From assembly GCA_015067315.1 (NCBI GenBank), contig SVMR01000007.1:42040-106039 (forward strand): DNA of 64,000 bases, written 5' to 3'. Source of the DNA: Oscillospiraceae bacterium. GTDB lineage: Bacteria; Bacillota; Clostridia; Oscillospirales; Ruminococcaceae. This document shows, one piece after another, positions 40,463 through 49,738 of this stretch (positions within the stretch are counted from its first letter, which is position 1; every line of letters starts with the position of its first letter). The notes below the pieces were generated by a model, which saw only the letters and a list, made by a program, of their open reading frames with translations, was not told where the DNA came from and did no database searches. The position numbers and the translations under genes are program-made.

Positions 40463-41791
40463 TTAATCCCGGACGTTTTTTGTGATGTCTTCGATTATTT
40501 CGCGAAGGCGGGAATCGGTTTTCATCATCTTTTCGGTCTGGCTTATTGCATAGACGACTGTTGAATGGTCTCTTCCGCCGAATTCATCGCCTATGGAGGC
40601 CATGCTCATCTGGGTCACTTCTTTTATTACATACATTGCAACCTGGCGGGCGCGGCTTATATTTGCGGCGCGCTTGTTGCTTTTTATATCCTGTTCGGAA
40701 ATATTGAAAGTTCTTCCGACTTCGCTTATGATTTTGCTGATTGTTACCGGAATCGGCTGGTTATCGTTAAGGATATCGCGGATTGCGGTTTGTGCCATCA
40801 TAATTGTGATGGGCTTGTTTTCATAGATAAGCGAATTTGCTTTTATGTTCTTTACGGCGCCTTCAAGCTGGCGGATATTGCTTTTTAAGTTGTTAGCGAT
40901 ATATTCCGCAACTTCGATCGGCATATCCATTTTAAGGAGATCTGCCTTACGCTGGATGATTGCGATTCTTGTTTCAAAATCCGCCGGCTGGATATCCGCC
41001 ATAAGACCCATTTCAAAACGGTTTCTGAGTCTGTCTTCGAGAGTTTTTATTTCTTTAGGGGGGCGGTCGGAAACGAGAACAATCTGTTTTCCGGATTCAT
41101 AAAGGGCATTGAAAGTATGGAAGAATTCTTCCTGGGTGGAATCGCGTCCGGCAATGAACTGGATATCGTCCACAAGGAGATAATCGACCTTGCGGTATTT
41201 TTCGCGGAATTCCGGAGTTGTCTGGCTCCGGATTGCGGAAATGAGTTCGTTTGTGAATTCTTCGCCTTTTACGTATTCGACAACGGCATCGGGTCTTCTT
41301 CTTTTAACTTCGTTCATGATTGCGAAGAGAAGATGGGTTTTTCCGAGACCGGAATCGCCATGGATGAAGAGGGGGTTATAGTTTCTTATATCGTGGGTTG
41401 CAACAGCCATTGCCGCGGCATGGGCAAATTTGTTGGAAGAACCGACGATGAAAGTATCGAAGGTATAGGCATATTCGCCGGGTTCGAGAACAACTTCCGG
41501 TTCCGGAAGGGGTTTTTGTTCCTGGAAGGGTTTTTTCGGCGCTGCGGAAGCAAGTTCGATTGTTACTTCAACGGGGAAGCCGAGAATTCCTTCGAAACCT
41601 TTTGAAAGAAGCTCCCTGTATTTTTCGGAAACTATGTTTTGTTTGAATTCGGAATTAACGCTTAAAAAAGCTTCGTCAACGGTGAGTCTGACCGGTTCGA
41701 TATCCTTTATCCAAAGGTTATACGCAACGTCGGTCATCTGGGTTTTGCAATATTCTTTTACCAGATCAAAAATTTCATCAAAAGAATCCAC
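40463..41791 (-). CDS. dnaA: Chromosomal replication initiator DnaA
   Basis: NPLFIHGDSGLGKTHLLFAI, GRDHSTVVYAI DnaA signature. Confidence 0.98.
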   Translation of the reverse strand: MDSFDEIFDLVKEYCKTQMTDVAYNLWIKDIEPVRLTVDEAFLSVNSEFKQNIVSEKYRELLSKGFEGILGFPVEVTIELASAAPKKPFQEQKPLPEPEVVLEPGEYAYTFDTFIVGSSNKFAHAAAMAVATHDIRNYNPLFIHGDSGLGKTHLLFAIMNEVKRRRPDAVVEYVKGEEFTNELISAIRSQTTPEFREKYRKVDYLLVDDIQFIAGRDSTQEEFFHTFNALYESGKQIVLVSDRPPKEIKTLEDRLRNRFEMGLMADIQPADFETRIAIIQRKADLLKMDMPIEVAEYIANNLKSNIRQLEGAVKNIKANSLIYENKPITIMMAQTAIRDILNDNQPIPVTISKIISEVGRTFNISEQDIKSNKRAANISRARQVAMYVIKEVTQMSMASIGDEFGGRDHSTVVYAISQTEKMMKTDSRLREIIEDITKNVRD

Positions 41792-42014
41792 TTTTTGTTT
41801 TTCCCCCGATCTTTTTGAAAATTTTGTCTTTTTTATATAGCAGAAAAATTAAAAATATAAATTATGACATGATAAATTATAGCACAAATCAATTCAAAAG
41901 AAAAGGTTTTCCACATATTTTTGGCGATATATTTATAAATGTATTATTATATTATAAGGAATTGTGGAAAAAAGCATATTATTTCAAGGGGAAGGGAAAG
42001 AGGCGCGGCAGGAA
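41792..42014. other. oriC: Probable oriC region upstream of dnaA (AT-rich, two DnaA-box-like sites)
   Basis: TTTTCCACA at 41907-41915 (+) and 41963-41971 (-), AT-rich stretch between dnaA and rpmH. Confidence 0.7.
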
Positions 42015-42548
42015 ACCTTTTTATAAAAAAGGCCCCCTTGTCAAAGGGGGCTGTCACGCTTTTAAGAACAGGTGCGTGACTGGGGGATTCTTTTATAATT
42101 TACCTGTATTTTAAAGAGGAATCCCTCCGTCATTTCCTGCGGAAATGCCACCTCCCTTTAGGCAAGGGAGGCTACCCTCCGGGAATCCTTTTATAAAGAG
42201 TACGGATTCTTCGCTTCACTCAGAATGACATTGGTCTGTCATTGCGAGCCTTCGCAGAAGGCGTGGCAATCCGTTCCCCTTTTATGCGGAACGGTCAGGA
42301 CCGTTCCCTACAATAAAGCGAATGGGTTTTATTGAAATATTGCAGGGGCGCAGCTTTGTGTGCGCACGTTTTTTAATGGGACGGGGTTAACACCTCATCA
42401 GTCACCTGCGGTGTCACCTTCCCCTCCGGGAATCCTTTTTGCGGAACGGTCAAGACCGTTCCCTACAATAAATTAAGGCTGACCTTCCGGGTTACTTGGT
42501 TGTTCCTCATTTGTCTGCTTTGCAGACACCTTTTTCAGAGGAAGGCTT
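42015..42548. repeat. Composite hairpin repeat cluster between oriC and rpmH
   Basis: Same modules and largely the same order as 22290-22868 and 30780-31315. Confidence 0.9.
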
Positions 42549-42691
42549 AGCGGGTTTTATATATAAAGCGGTTTACCTTTACAGAATATTGCTTTTTTAT
42601 ATATAAATATAAAATTATATATTGACATTTTAAGAAAAGGGCATTATAATCTAATTTTGCAAGGCAATTTCGAAAGGAGGGAATATCAGAG

Positions 42692-42826
42692 ATGAAAAGA
42701 ACCTATCAGCCCAAAAAACTCCACAGACAGAAAGTACACGGCTTCCGCGCAAGAATGGCAACCAAAAACGGCCGCAAAGTTCTCGCAGCAAGAAGAGCTA
42801 AAGGCAGAAAACACCTCAGCTACTAA
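42692..42826 (+). CDS. rpmH: 50S ribosomal protein L34 (not in supplied ORF track)
   Basis: [56 protein letters not shown]. Confidence 0.98.
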   Translation: MKRTYQPKKLHRQKVHGFRARMATKNGRKVLAARRAKGRKHLSY

Positions 42827-42846
42827 TTAATCGGCGGTTTTAACCG

Positions 42847-43194
42847 ATGAAAACACTTTCAATTAAACGAAACAACGATTTTTTGCGTATCTATCGAAGA
42901 GGAAAATCCGCTGCGGATTCTCATGTGATCTGTTATGTTTTCCCGAACCGCCTTGGCAAAATCCGCCTTGGCTTAACAACAAGCAAAAAAATCGGAAACG
43001 CCGTTGCAAGAAACAGAGCACGGCGGGTTTTAAGGGCGGCATTCAGAGAAGTTTATCCCTTTATAAAACCGGGATTTGACATTGTTCTCGTTGCCCGAAC
43101 CAAAACAACATTTACCAAGTCTACCGCTCTGACCCCCATCCTGACCGCCCAATTAGGTAAATTGGGCGCCTTACAGAGCACAAAAGAAGTATGA
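42847..43194 (+). CDS. rnpA: Ribonuclease P protein component
   Basis: [28 protein letters not shown]. Confidence 0.96.
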   Translation: MKTLSIKRNNDFLRIYRRGKSAADSHVICYVFPNRLGKIRLGLTTSKKIGNAVARNRARRVLRAAFREVYPFIKPGFDIVLVARTKTTFTKSTALTPILTAQLGKLGALQSTKEV

Positions 43195-43478
43195 AAAAGC
43201 TGTTTCTGTTATTAATCCGATTTTATCAGAAAGCGATTTCTCCTTATAAAAGGCCTTGTTGCCGGTATTATCCCACCTGTTCTTCATACGCATATACGGC
43301 GATTAATCGATTCGGTGCGATGAGGGGCGGGTTACTTGGCTTTATAAGGATTTTGCGCTGCCACCCTTTTCATGAGGGAGGTTTTGACCCCGTTCCGGAA
43401 AAATGGGACCTTTTTTATTATTCAAAACAAAAGAAAAACAGAAAACAGCCTCTCCAAAATCAGGAGGAAGGTAAATAA
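43191..43478 (+). CDS. yidD: Membrane protein insertion efficiency factor
   Basis: [38 protein letters not shown]. Confidence 0.97.
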   Translation: MKKLFLLLIRFYQKAISPYKRPCCRYYPTCSSYAYTAINRFGAMRGGLLGFIRILRCHPFHEGGFDPVPEKWDLFYYSKQKKNRKQPLQNQEEGK

Positions 43479-44566
43479 TGCAATTTATTATGAAAATTTT
43501 CGGCTGGCCGCTCGGCTTTGTAATGCTGGGCTGTTATATGATTACCGGAAACAACTATGCGCTTGCAATTACCGTTTTTACCTTTATAACAAAGCTTGCG
43601 CTTCTTCCTCTTTCTGTAAAACAGCAGAAGGAGCAGGCCAAAATGGCCGTTTTCCAGCCGAAACTTAAACGTATCCAGGAAAAATACAGCAACAACAAGG
43701 AAAGATATAACGAAGAGATTCAGAAACTTTATACAGAAGAAGGTTACAACCCCATGAGCGGATGCCTTCCTTCCCTCATCCAGTTCCCGATTCTTTTCGG
43801 TGTTATCGACGTTGTTTACAAACCTATCTATCACATTTTCCGCGTCAGCAACGCAGTTATTGACGAAATGATTGAAGTTGCTTCCGCGGCAGGACATGCT
43901 TTTGAAGCACATTCCTATTACAACCAGATCAAACTCCTTAAAATCATTCAGGATGAAACAGAACTTTTCCATTCCTTTGACCAGGAAATCATCACCAAGA
44001 TTGCCGAATTTGATATGACTCTTTTCGGACTTGACCTTGGTGTTGTTCCCCAGTTCAAGCTTACTTATGAAGGCGGATTCAACTGGTATCTTCTCATCCC
44101 GATTCTTTGCGGTCTTTTCCAGCTTGGAATGACTTTTTATATGCAGAAATCCAACCCCAACAGCCAGCAGGGCGGAAACGGCATGAGCATCATGCTTTAT
44201 ACAATGCCCCTTATGTCCGTTTATATCGGATTTGTTGTTCCGGCTGCAGCAGGTTTTTATTGGACTCTTTCCGCAGTAGCGCAGTTTATCCAGAGTGTTT
44301 TCTTCAACATCTTCCTTAACCCGAAGAAACTTGCCGAACAGGCAGAGGCGGAAGCGGAAGCCGCAAAAGAAGCAAAAAAACAGCAAAGAGCAGAGGCAAA
44401 AGAAAAACTTAAAGAGCTCCAGAGGGAAAGAAACGCAAAATATGCGCAAAGCGAAACCCCCGAACAGAGAGAAATCAACAAGAAAAAACTTGCCGAAGCA
44501 AGAAAACGCGCCGCTGAAAAATACGGCGAAAAATACGAAGAAGTTACCGACGAAGACCTTAAATAA
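43478..44566 (+). CDS. yidC: Membrane protein insertase YidC/OxaA
   Basis: Position; GCLPSLIQFPILFGVIDVVYKP; TMs. Confidence 0.95.
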   Translation: MQFIMKIFGWPLGFVMLGCYMITGNNYALAITVFTFITKLALLPLSVKQQKEQAKMAVFQPKLKRIQEKYSNNKERYNEEIQKLYTEEGYNPMSGCLPSLIQFPILFGVIDVVYKPIYHIFRVSNAVIDEMIEVASAAGHAFEAHSYYNQIKLLKIIQDETELFHSFDQEIITKIAEFDMTLFGLDLGVVPQFKLTYEGGFNWYLLIPILCGLFQLGMTFYMQKSNPNSQQGGNGMSIMLYTMPLMSVYIGFVVPAAAGFYWTLSAVAQFIQSVFFNIFLNPKKLAEQAEAEAEAAKEAKKQQRAEAKEKLKELQRERNAKYAQSETPEQREINKKKLAEARKRAAEKYGEKYEEVTDEDLK

Positions 44567-44586
44567 GCAGGAGGCTTTTTTAGAAA

Positions 44587-45651
44587 ATGGAAAGAGAGTT
44601 TTTAGCCACAGGAAAAACTGTGGAAGAAGCGATCGAAGCCGCCTATGAAAAGGCCGGCGTTGACCGTGAATATGTTACTGTTGAAATAATCGAACGCCCG
44701 AAGAAAAAATTCTTCGGACTTAAAACCGTTCCCGCAACCGCAAAAGCAATTATTGACGAGGATTACTGGAACAAAATGTTCGGCATTAAAGAAAAAAAGG
44801 TGGAAGCTCCCAAAAAGAAAAAAGAAACCAAAGAGCAGAAACCCAAAGCCGAAAAACCTGTTCAGGAACAGCCTAAAAAACAGGAACCGAAACAGGAAAA
44901 ACCAAAAAAAGAACAGAAACCCCAGCAGCCCAAAAAACAGGAACCCAAAAAAGAAGTAAAGACCGCAGAAGCAAAAATTGAAGAAGCTTCCAAAGAGGAA
45001 GTAAAAGTTCTTGCTCCGGAAGTTCTTGAAAGAAAAGGTTCCGACGCTGCAAACTATATCAAAGAGGTTCTTGTTGCTCTCGGTTATCCCGAAGCGGAAG
45101 TTACCTATGCGCAGAAAGACGGAATGATCGTTCTCCAGCTTTCCGGCGACGAAATGGGCGCCGTTGTCGGCAGAAGAGGCGATAACCTTGACGCAATGCA
45201 GTATCTTGCTTCCCTTGTTGCAAACAAAAGCGAAGGAAGCTATGTCCGCGTTGTTCTTGATATCGACGATTACCGCAGCAAGAGAGAAGCAAGCCTTCGC
45301 GCTTATGCAAGAAAAACCGCTTCCAACGTTGTGAGATCCGGACGTTCAATCACTCTTGAACCCATGAACCCTTATGAGCGCAGAATCGTTCATTCCACCG
45401 TTCAGACCGTTAACGGCGCAACTTCCAAATCCATCGGAAGCGAACCCAACAGAAGAGTTGTTATCAGCCCCATTGAAGGCGCAAAACCCCGCGGCGACAA
45501 AAAATTCCGCGACAGCAAAGGCGACAGAAGAGGAAACAGAGGAAACCGCGCTCCCAGAGAGAGCCAGAAGGTTATTGTTGCTCCCTCCAACGAACCGCCC
45601 AAGAACGACGCAACTTCCCTTTCTCTTTACGGAAGAATCGATCTTGACTGA
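44587..45651 (+). CDS. jag: Jag/KhpB-type RNA-binding protein (Jag-N, KH, R3H)
   Basis: VEEAIEAAYEKAGVDREYVTVEIIERPKKKFFGLK; IGRRGDNLDAMQYLASLV; R3H. Confidence 0.94.
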   Translation: MEREFLATGKTVEEAIEAAYEKAGVDREYVTVEIIERPKKKFFGLKTVPATAKAIIDEDYWNKMFGIKEKKVEAPKKKKETKEQKPKAEKPVQEQPKKQEPKQEKPKKEQKPQQPKKQEPKKEVKTAEAKIEEASKEEVKVLAPEVLERKGSDAANYIKEVLVALGYPEAEVTYAQKDGMIVLQLSGDEMGAVVGRRGDNLDAMQYLASLVANKSEGSYVRVVLDIDDYRSKREASLRAYARKTASNVVRSGRSITLEPMNPYERRIVHSTVQTVNGATSKSIGSEPNRRVVISPIEGAKPRGDKKFRDSKGDRRGNRGNRAPRESQKVIVAPSNEPPKNDATSLSLYGRIDLD

Positions 45652-45673
45652 TAAAAATTCATAAAAAAGCTTT

Positions 45674-45705
45674 GCCGGCACTTGATTTCAGTGCCGGCTC
45701 TTTTT
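45674..45705 (+). terminator. Terminator after jag
   Basis: GCCGGCACT-tgatttc-AGTGCCGGCTCTTTTT. Confidence 0.85.
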
Positions 45706-45738
45706 ATAATATATAATAGGATATTATGTATGTTAAAC

Positions 45739-45842
45739 CGTAGGGAACGGTCTTGACCGTTCCGTTTGTAACGGGACAGGGTTTCCACCCTTCCGTCATC
45801 ACTTCGTGATGCCACCTCCCCTGATAGGGGAGGTATAAGAGG
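45739..45842. repeat. Hairpin repeat cluster upstream of mnmE
   Basis: TAGGGAACGGTCTTGACCGTTCCG; CCTTCCGTCATCACTTCGTGATGCCACCTCCCCTGATAGGGGAGG. Confidence 0.85.
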
Positions 45843-45851
45843 AGGTTTTTT

Positions 45852-47216
45852 ATGAGCACCATTGCAGCAATTTCAACGCCGCTTTCCGCTTCCGGATTGG
45901 GAGTTATCCGAATTTCCGGAGAGGAAGCCGTTTTTGTGGGGGAAAAGATGTTCCGGCCTTTTAAAGGCGGAAAGGAACTTTCTTCCCTTACCGGATATTC
46001 CTGCGCTTACGGAAGGGTTTTTGATTCCGAAGGAGATATTGACGAGGCGGTTGCAACGGTTTTTCTTGCGCCGAAAAGCTATACCGGTGAAAATACTGTT
46101 GAATTTTCCTGCCACGGAAGTCCGGCGCTTTTAAAAAGGGTTTTAAGAGCCGCCCTTGATTGCGGTGCGGAACTTGCGGGTCCTGGCGAATTTACAAAAA
46201 GAGCGCTTCTTAACGGAAAACTTACCCTTACCCAGGCGGAAGCGGTTATGGATCTTATTTCCTCAAAATCCGCCAGCGCCGGAAAAGCCGCGCTTGTTGT
46301 TCGTGACGGCGCGCTTTACCGCAAAATCCGTTCTGTTACCGAAAGCCTTACGGAACTTGAAACGCATCTTGCCGCCTGGAGTGATTATCCGGAAGAGGAC
46401 GTTGAGGAACTTTCTGACGAACATCTTGCGGAGGTTCTTGAAGAAACCGAAAGAATTCTCAAACGGCTTATGGAAACTTATGACGCGGGAAAAATTATCC
46501 GCGAAGGGGCAACCACGGTTATTGCCGGAAAGCCAAACGTCGGAAAATCCACCCTTATGAACCTTATTTCCGGAAGGGACAGAAGCATTGTAACGGAAAT
46601 TGCAGGAACGACCAGGGACGTTGTTGAGGAAAGCGTGCTCGTCGGCGATATTCCAATAAGACTTCTTGATACGGCGGGCATCCGCGACACCGAAGACGCT
46701 GTCGAAAGAATCGGCGTCGATATGGCAAACACGGAAATCGAACGCTGTGACGTTGTAATTGCGGTTTTTGATTCCAGCAGACCTTTTGACAGCACCGATT
46801 TTGAGCTTATTGAAAAGCTTAAAGGCAGACCGGCGGTTGCCGTTATAAACAAATCCGACCTTGAGATTCAGGCGGACGTTGATGCGGTTAAGGCGGGATT
46901 TGAAAACGTTGTTACAATTTCCGCAAGAAAAGGCGACGGGGAAGAGGAATTCCGGAACGCTCTTGCGAAAGTTCTTAAAACCGCCGACCTTGACCCGGCG
47001 GAACCGGTTATGGCGAACGAAAGACAGCTTGACTGCGTCCGCAGAGCAAAAAAAGCCATTGACGAGGCGCTTGATGCGGTTGCTTTCGGAATGACCCTTG
47101 ACGCGGTGGGAATCTGCATTGAAACCGCATTGGATGCGCTTTATGAACTCACCGGCGAAAAAGCCAGCGACGCGGTTATCGAAAAAGTTTTCGAAAGATT
47201 CTGCGTAGGAAAATAA
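45852..47216 (+). CDS. mnmE: tRNA modification GTPase MnmE
   Basis: STIAAISTPLSASGLGVIRISGEEA; GKPNVGKSTLMN; C-terminal FCVGK. Confidence 0.98.
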   Translation: MSTIAAISTPLSASGLGVIRISGEEAVFVGEKMFRPFKGGKELSSLTGYSCAYGRVFDSEGDIDEAVATVFLAPKSYTGENTVEFSCHGSPALLKRVLRAALDCGAELAGPGEFTKRALLNGKLTLTQAEAVMDLISSKSASAGKAALVVRDGALYRKIRSVTESLTELETHLAAWSDYPEEDVEELSDEHLAEVLEETERILKRLMETYDAGKIIREGATTVIAGKPNVGKSTLMNLISGRDRSIVTEIAGTTRDVVEESVLVGDIPIRLLDTAGIRDTEDAVERIGVDMANTEIERCDVVIAVFDSSRPFDSTDFELIEKLKGRPAVAVINKSDLEIQADVDAVKAGFENVVTISARKGDGEEEFRNALAKVLKTADLDPAEPVMANERQLDCVRRAKKAIDEALDAVAFGMTLDAVGICIETALDALYELTGEKASDAVIEKVFERFCVGK

Positions 47217-47268
47217 CCTCCTCGGAGGAGGAGGTGGCATCGCGAAGCGATGACGGAGGAGGGATAAT
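47217..47268. repeat. Left inverted repeat of DUF559 element
   Basis: CCTCCTCGGAGGAGGAGGTGGCATCGC-gaa-GCGATGACGGAGGAGGGATAAT. Confidence 0.8.
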
Positions 47269-47307
47269 CCATGACAAGTTCAGATAAGCCCTCCGGTTTA
47301 CCTGTTA

Positions 47308-47367
47308 ATCCCTCATCCACCATTTTCTTTAGGAAAATGGTCCCCCTTCCCCTCTGGGAAGGTATAA
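47308..47367. repeat. Paired-hairpin repeat internal to the DUF559 element
   Basis: CCCTCATCCACCATTTTC-ttta-GGAAAATGGTCCCCCTTCCCCTCTGGGAAGG. Confidence 0.85.
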
Positions 47368-47408
47368 ACAATGCAAAATTCAAAGACCGCATTGGAGGAG
47401 GGATAGCC

Positions 47409-47774
47409 TTGCCAAGAAATTTTGATTCAAATCCGAATTTGTGCGAACTATCCCGTGAACTGCGTAAAAATATGACACCGGAGGAAAATAAGCTTTGGTA
47501 TCAGTTTTTGAGAAATTACGATATACATTTTTCAAGGCAGAGAGTTATTGGAAATTATATCGCTGATTTCTATTGCAGAAGAGCAAATCTTGTTATCGAG
47601 ATAGATGGTGCGCAACATTATACACCGGATTCGATAGAATACGACAAAGAAAGAACTGAATTTTTAAAAACTTGCGGAATTGAGGTTTTGCGGTTTTTGA
47701 ATAAGGATATAAATTATAATTTTGAAAACGTATGTGTTTACATAGACAAAATTGTAAAACAGAGGATGGGTTGA
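47409..47774 (+). CDS. DUF559 endonuclease-domain protein (Vsr-like, PD-(D/E)XK)
   Basis: RELRKNMTPEENKLWYQFLRNYDIHFSRQRVIGNYIADFYCRRANLVIEIDGAQHY; TTG start after GGAGGAGGG. Confidence 0.88.
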   Translation: MPRNFDSNPNLCELSRELRKNMTPEENKLWYQFLRNYDIHFSRQRVIGNYIADFYCRRANLVIEIDGAQHYTPDSIEYDKERTEFLKTCGIEVLRFLNKDINYNFENVCVYIDKIVKQRMG

Positions 47775-47827
47775 ATCCCTCCTCCACCGTTGCCTTTGGC
47801 AACGGTCCCCCTCCTCCTCCGAGGAGG
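47775..47827. repeat. Right inverted repeat of DUF559 element
   Basis: ATCCCTCCTCCACCGTTGCC-ttt-GGCAACGGTCCCCCTCCTCCTCCGAGGAGG, reverse complement frame matches left copy. Confidence 0.8.
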
Positions 47828-47854
47828 TAAATTACAGAAACGAGGTTTTTGGAA

Positions 47855-49723
47855 ATGGAAGAATATTTTGCAGGAAAATATGACGTTGCGGTAATCGGCG
47901 CGGGACACGCCGGAGTTGAAGCGGCTCTTGCCGCCGCAAGACTTGGTGTAAAGACCTGCATCTTTACGCTTAACCTTGATAAAATTGCGAATATGCCCTG
48001 CAATCCTTCCATCGGAGGCACCGCGAAGGGTCATCTTGTTCGCGAAATTGATGCCCTTGGCGGCGAAATGGGAAAAGCGGCGGATAAAATGATGATCCAG
48101 AGCCGCATGCTCAACCTTGGAAAAGGACCGGCGGTACATTCCCTTCGCGCACAGGAAGACAGAGCTTATTACCACCTTCTGATGAAGAAGACCCTTGAAA
48201 ACCAGGAGAATCTTGATATAAAACAGGCGGAAATTGTTGAAGTCCGCCCGGACGGAAAAGGCGGCGTGCTCGGAGTTACAACCCATCTCGGCGCTTTTTA
48301 CGAAGTTCCGAACGTAATCGTCTGCACCGGCACTTATCTTAAAGGAATCATCTACGTCGGCGACAGAAAATGGGAAAGCGGTCCGGACGCAAGCTCTCCG
48401 GCGAAGCCCCTTTCCGATTCTCTTGAAGCATTGGGCATCAAACTCCGCCGTTTTAAAACCGGAACTCCCGCCCGCGTGCTCAGAAACAGCATTGATTACG
48501 ATAAGCTTGAAATCCAGCACGGCGATGAGCATATCGTGCCGTTCAGCTTTGAAACCAAAGGCGAACTTACCAATAAAGTTGATTGCTGGATAGGTTACAC
48601 CAACGAGGATACACACGAAGTTATCCGAAAAAATATCGACCGTTCGCCCCTTTATTCCGGAAAAATCGAAGGTATCGGTCCTCGCTATTGCCCGAGCATC
48701 GAGGATAAGGTAATGCGGTTCCCGGAGAAGATACGCCACCAGTTTTTTGTCGAACCAATGGGTCTTGATACGGAGGAAATGTATCTTTCAGGACTTTCTT
48801 CCTCTCTTCCGGAAGATGTTCAGGTTGCGATTTACCGTTCAATAAAAGGTCTTGAGCATGTGAGCATCATGCGTAACGCATACGCAATCGAATATGACTG
48901 CTGCGACAGCCTTGACCTCCGCCCGACCCTTGAATTCATGCAGGTGAAAGGTCTTTTCGGCGCCGGACAGTTCAACGGAACCTCCGGTTATGAGGAAGCG
49001 GCTGCTCAGGGACTTCTCGCAGGCATCAACGCCGCAAGAAGGGTTCTCGGAAAAGAGGAAATCGTGCTCGAAAGGAGCAATTCCTATATCGGAACCCTTA
49101 TCGATGACCTTTGCACCAAGGGTGTTCTTGACCCTTACCGCATGATGACAAGCCGAAGCGAATACCGCCTTGTGCTCAGACAGGACAATGCGGATATGCG
49201 TCTTACCCCTTTGGGCAGGGAAATCGGACTTGTTTCCGACGAAAGATGGAAGAATTTCCTTGAAAAACGCCGTCTTAGGGACGAGGAACTGGAAAGAGTC
49301 AAAACCGCGAGCATCCGAATGAGCCCGGAACTTGATGCAATGCTCATTGCAAAGGGAACGGCGCCCCTTACCGAAGGTACAAAGGCTTCCGAGCTGCTCA
49401 AACGCCCCCAGATTACATACGATGACCTTGCACCTTTTGACCTTAACAGACCGGAACTTCCGGCGGACGTTATTGAGCAGGTTGAAATTGAAATCAAATA
49501 CGAAGGCTATATCAAAAAGCAGCTTGCACAGGTTGAACAGATGCACCGGCTTGAGGAAAAGAAGATCCCCGAGGATATTGATTATAAATCCATCCACGGT
49601 CTTCGCCTTGAAGCTATTGAAAAACTCAACAGAGTAAGACCTATGAACATCGGACAGGCAAGCAGAATTTCCGGCGTTTCGCCGGCGGACGTTTCCGTTC
49701 TGCTCATCTATATACAAAAATAA
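47855..49723 (+). CDS. mnmG: tRNA uridine-5-carboxymethylaminomethyl modification enzyme MnmG
   Basis: YDVAVIGAGHAGVEAALAAARLG; CNPSIGGTAKGHLVREIDALGGEMG. Confidence 0.98.
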   Translation: MEEYFAGKYDVAVIGAGHAGVEAALAAARLGVKTCIFTLNLDKIANMPCNPSIGGTAKGHLVREIDALGGEMGKAADKMMIQSRMLNLGKGPAVHSLRAQEDRAYYHLLMKKTLENQENLDIKQAEIVEVRPDGKGGVLGVTTHLGAFYEVPNVIVCTGTYLKGIIYVGDRKWESGPDASSPAKPLSDSLEALGIKLRRFKTGTPARVLRNSIDYDKLEIQHGDEHIVPFSFETKGELTNKVDCWIGYTNEDTHEVIRKNIDRSPLYSGKIEGIGPRYCPSIEDKVMRFPEKIRHQFFVEPMGLDTEEMYLSGLSSSLPEDVQVAIYRSIKGLEHVSIMRNAYAIEYDCCDSLDLRPTLEFMQVKGLFGAGQFNGTSGYEEAAAQGLLAGINAARRVLGKEEIVLERSNSYIGTLIDDLCTKGVLDPYRMMTSRSEYRLVLRQDNADMRLTPLGREIGLVSDERWKNFLEKRRLRDEELERVKTASIRMSPELDAMLIAKGTAPLTEGTKASELLKRPQITYDDLAPFDLNRPELPADVIEQVEIEIKYEGYIKKQLAQVEQMHRLEEKKIPEDIDYKSIHGLRLEAIEKLNRVRPMNIGQASRISGVSPADVSVLLIYIQK

Positions 49724-49738
49724 GGAATGAGGTGCCTG

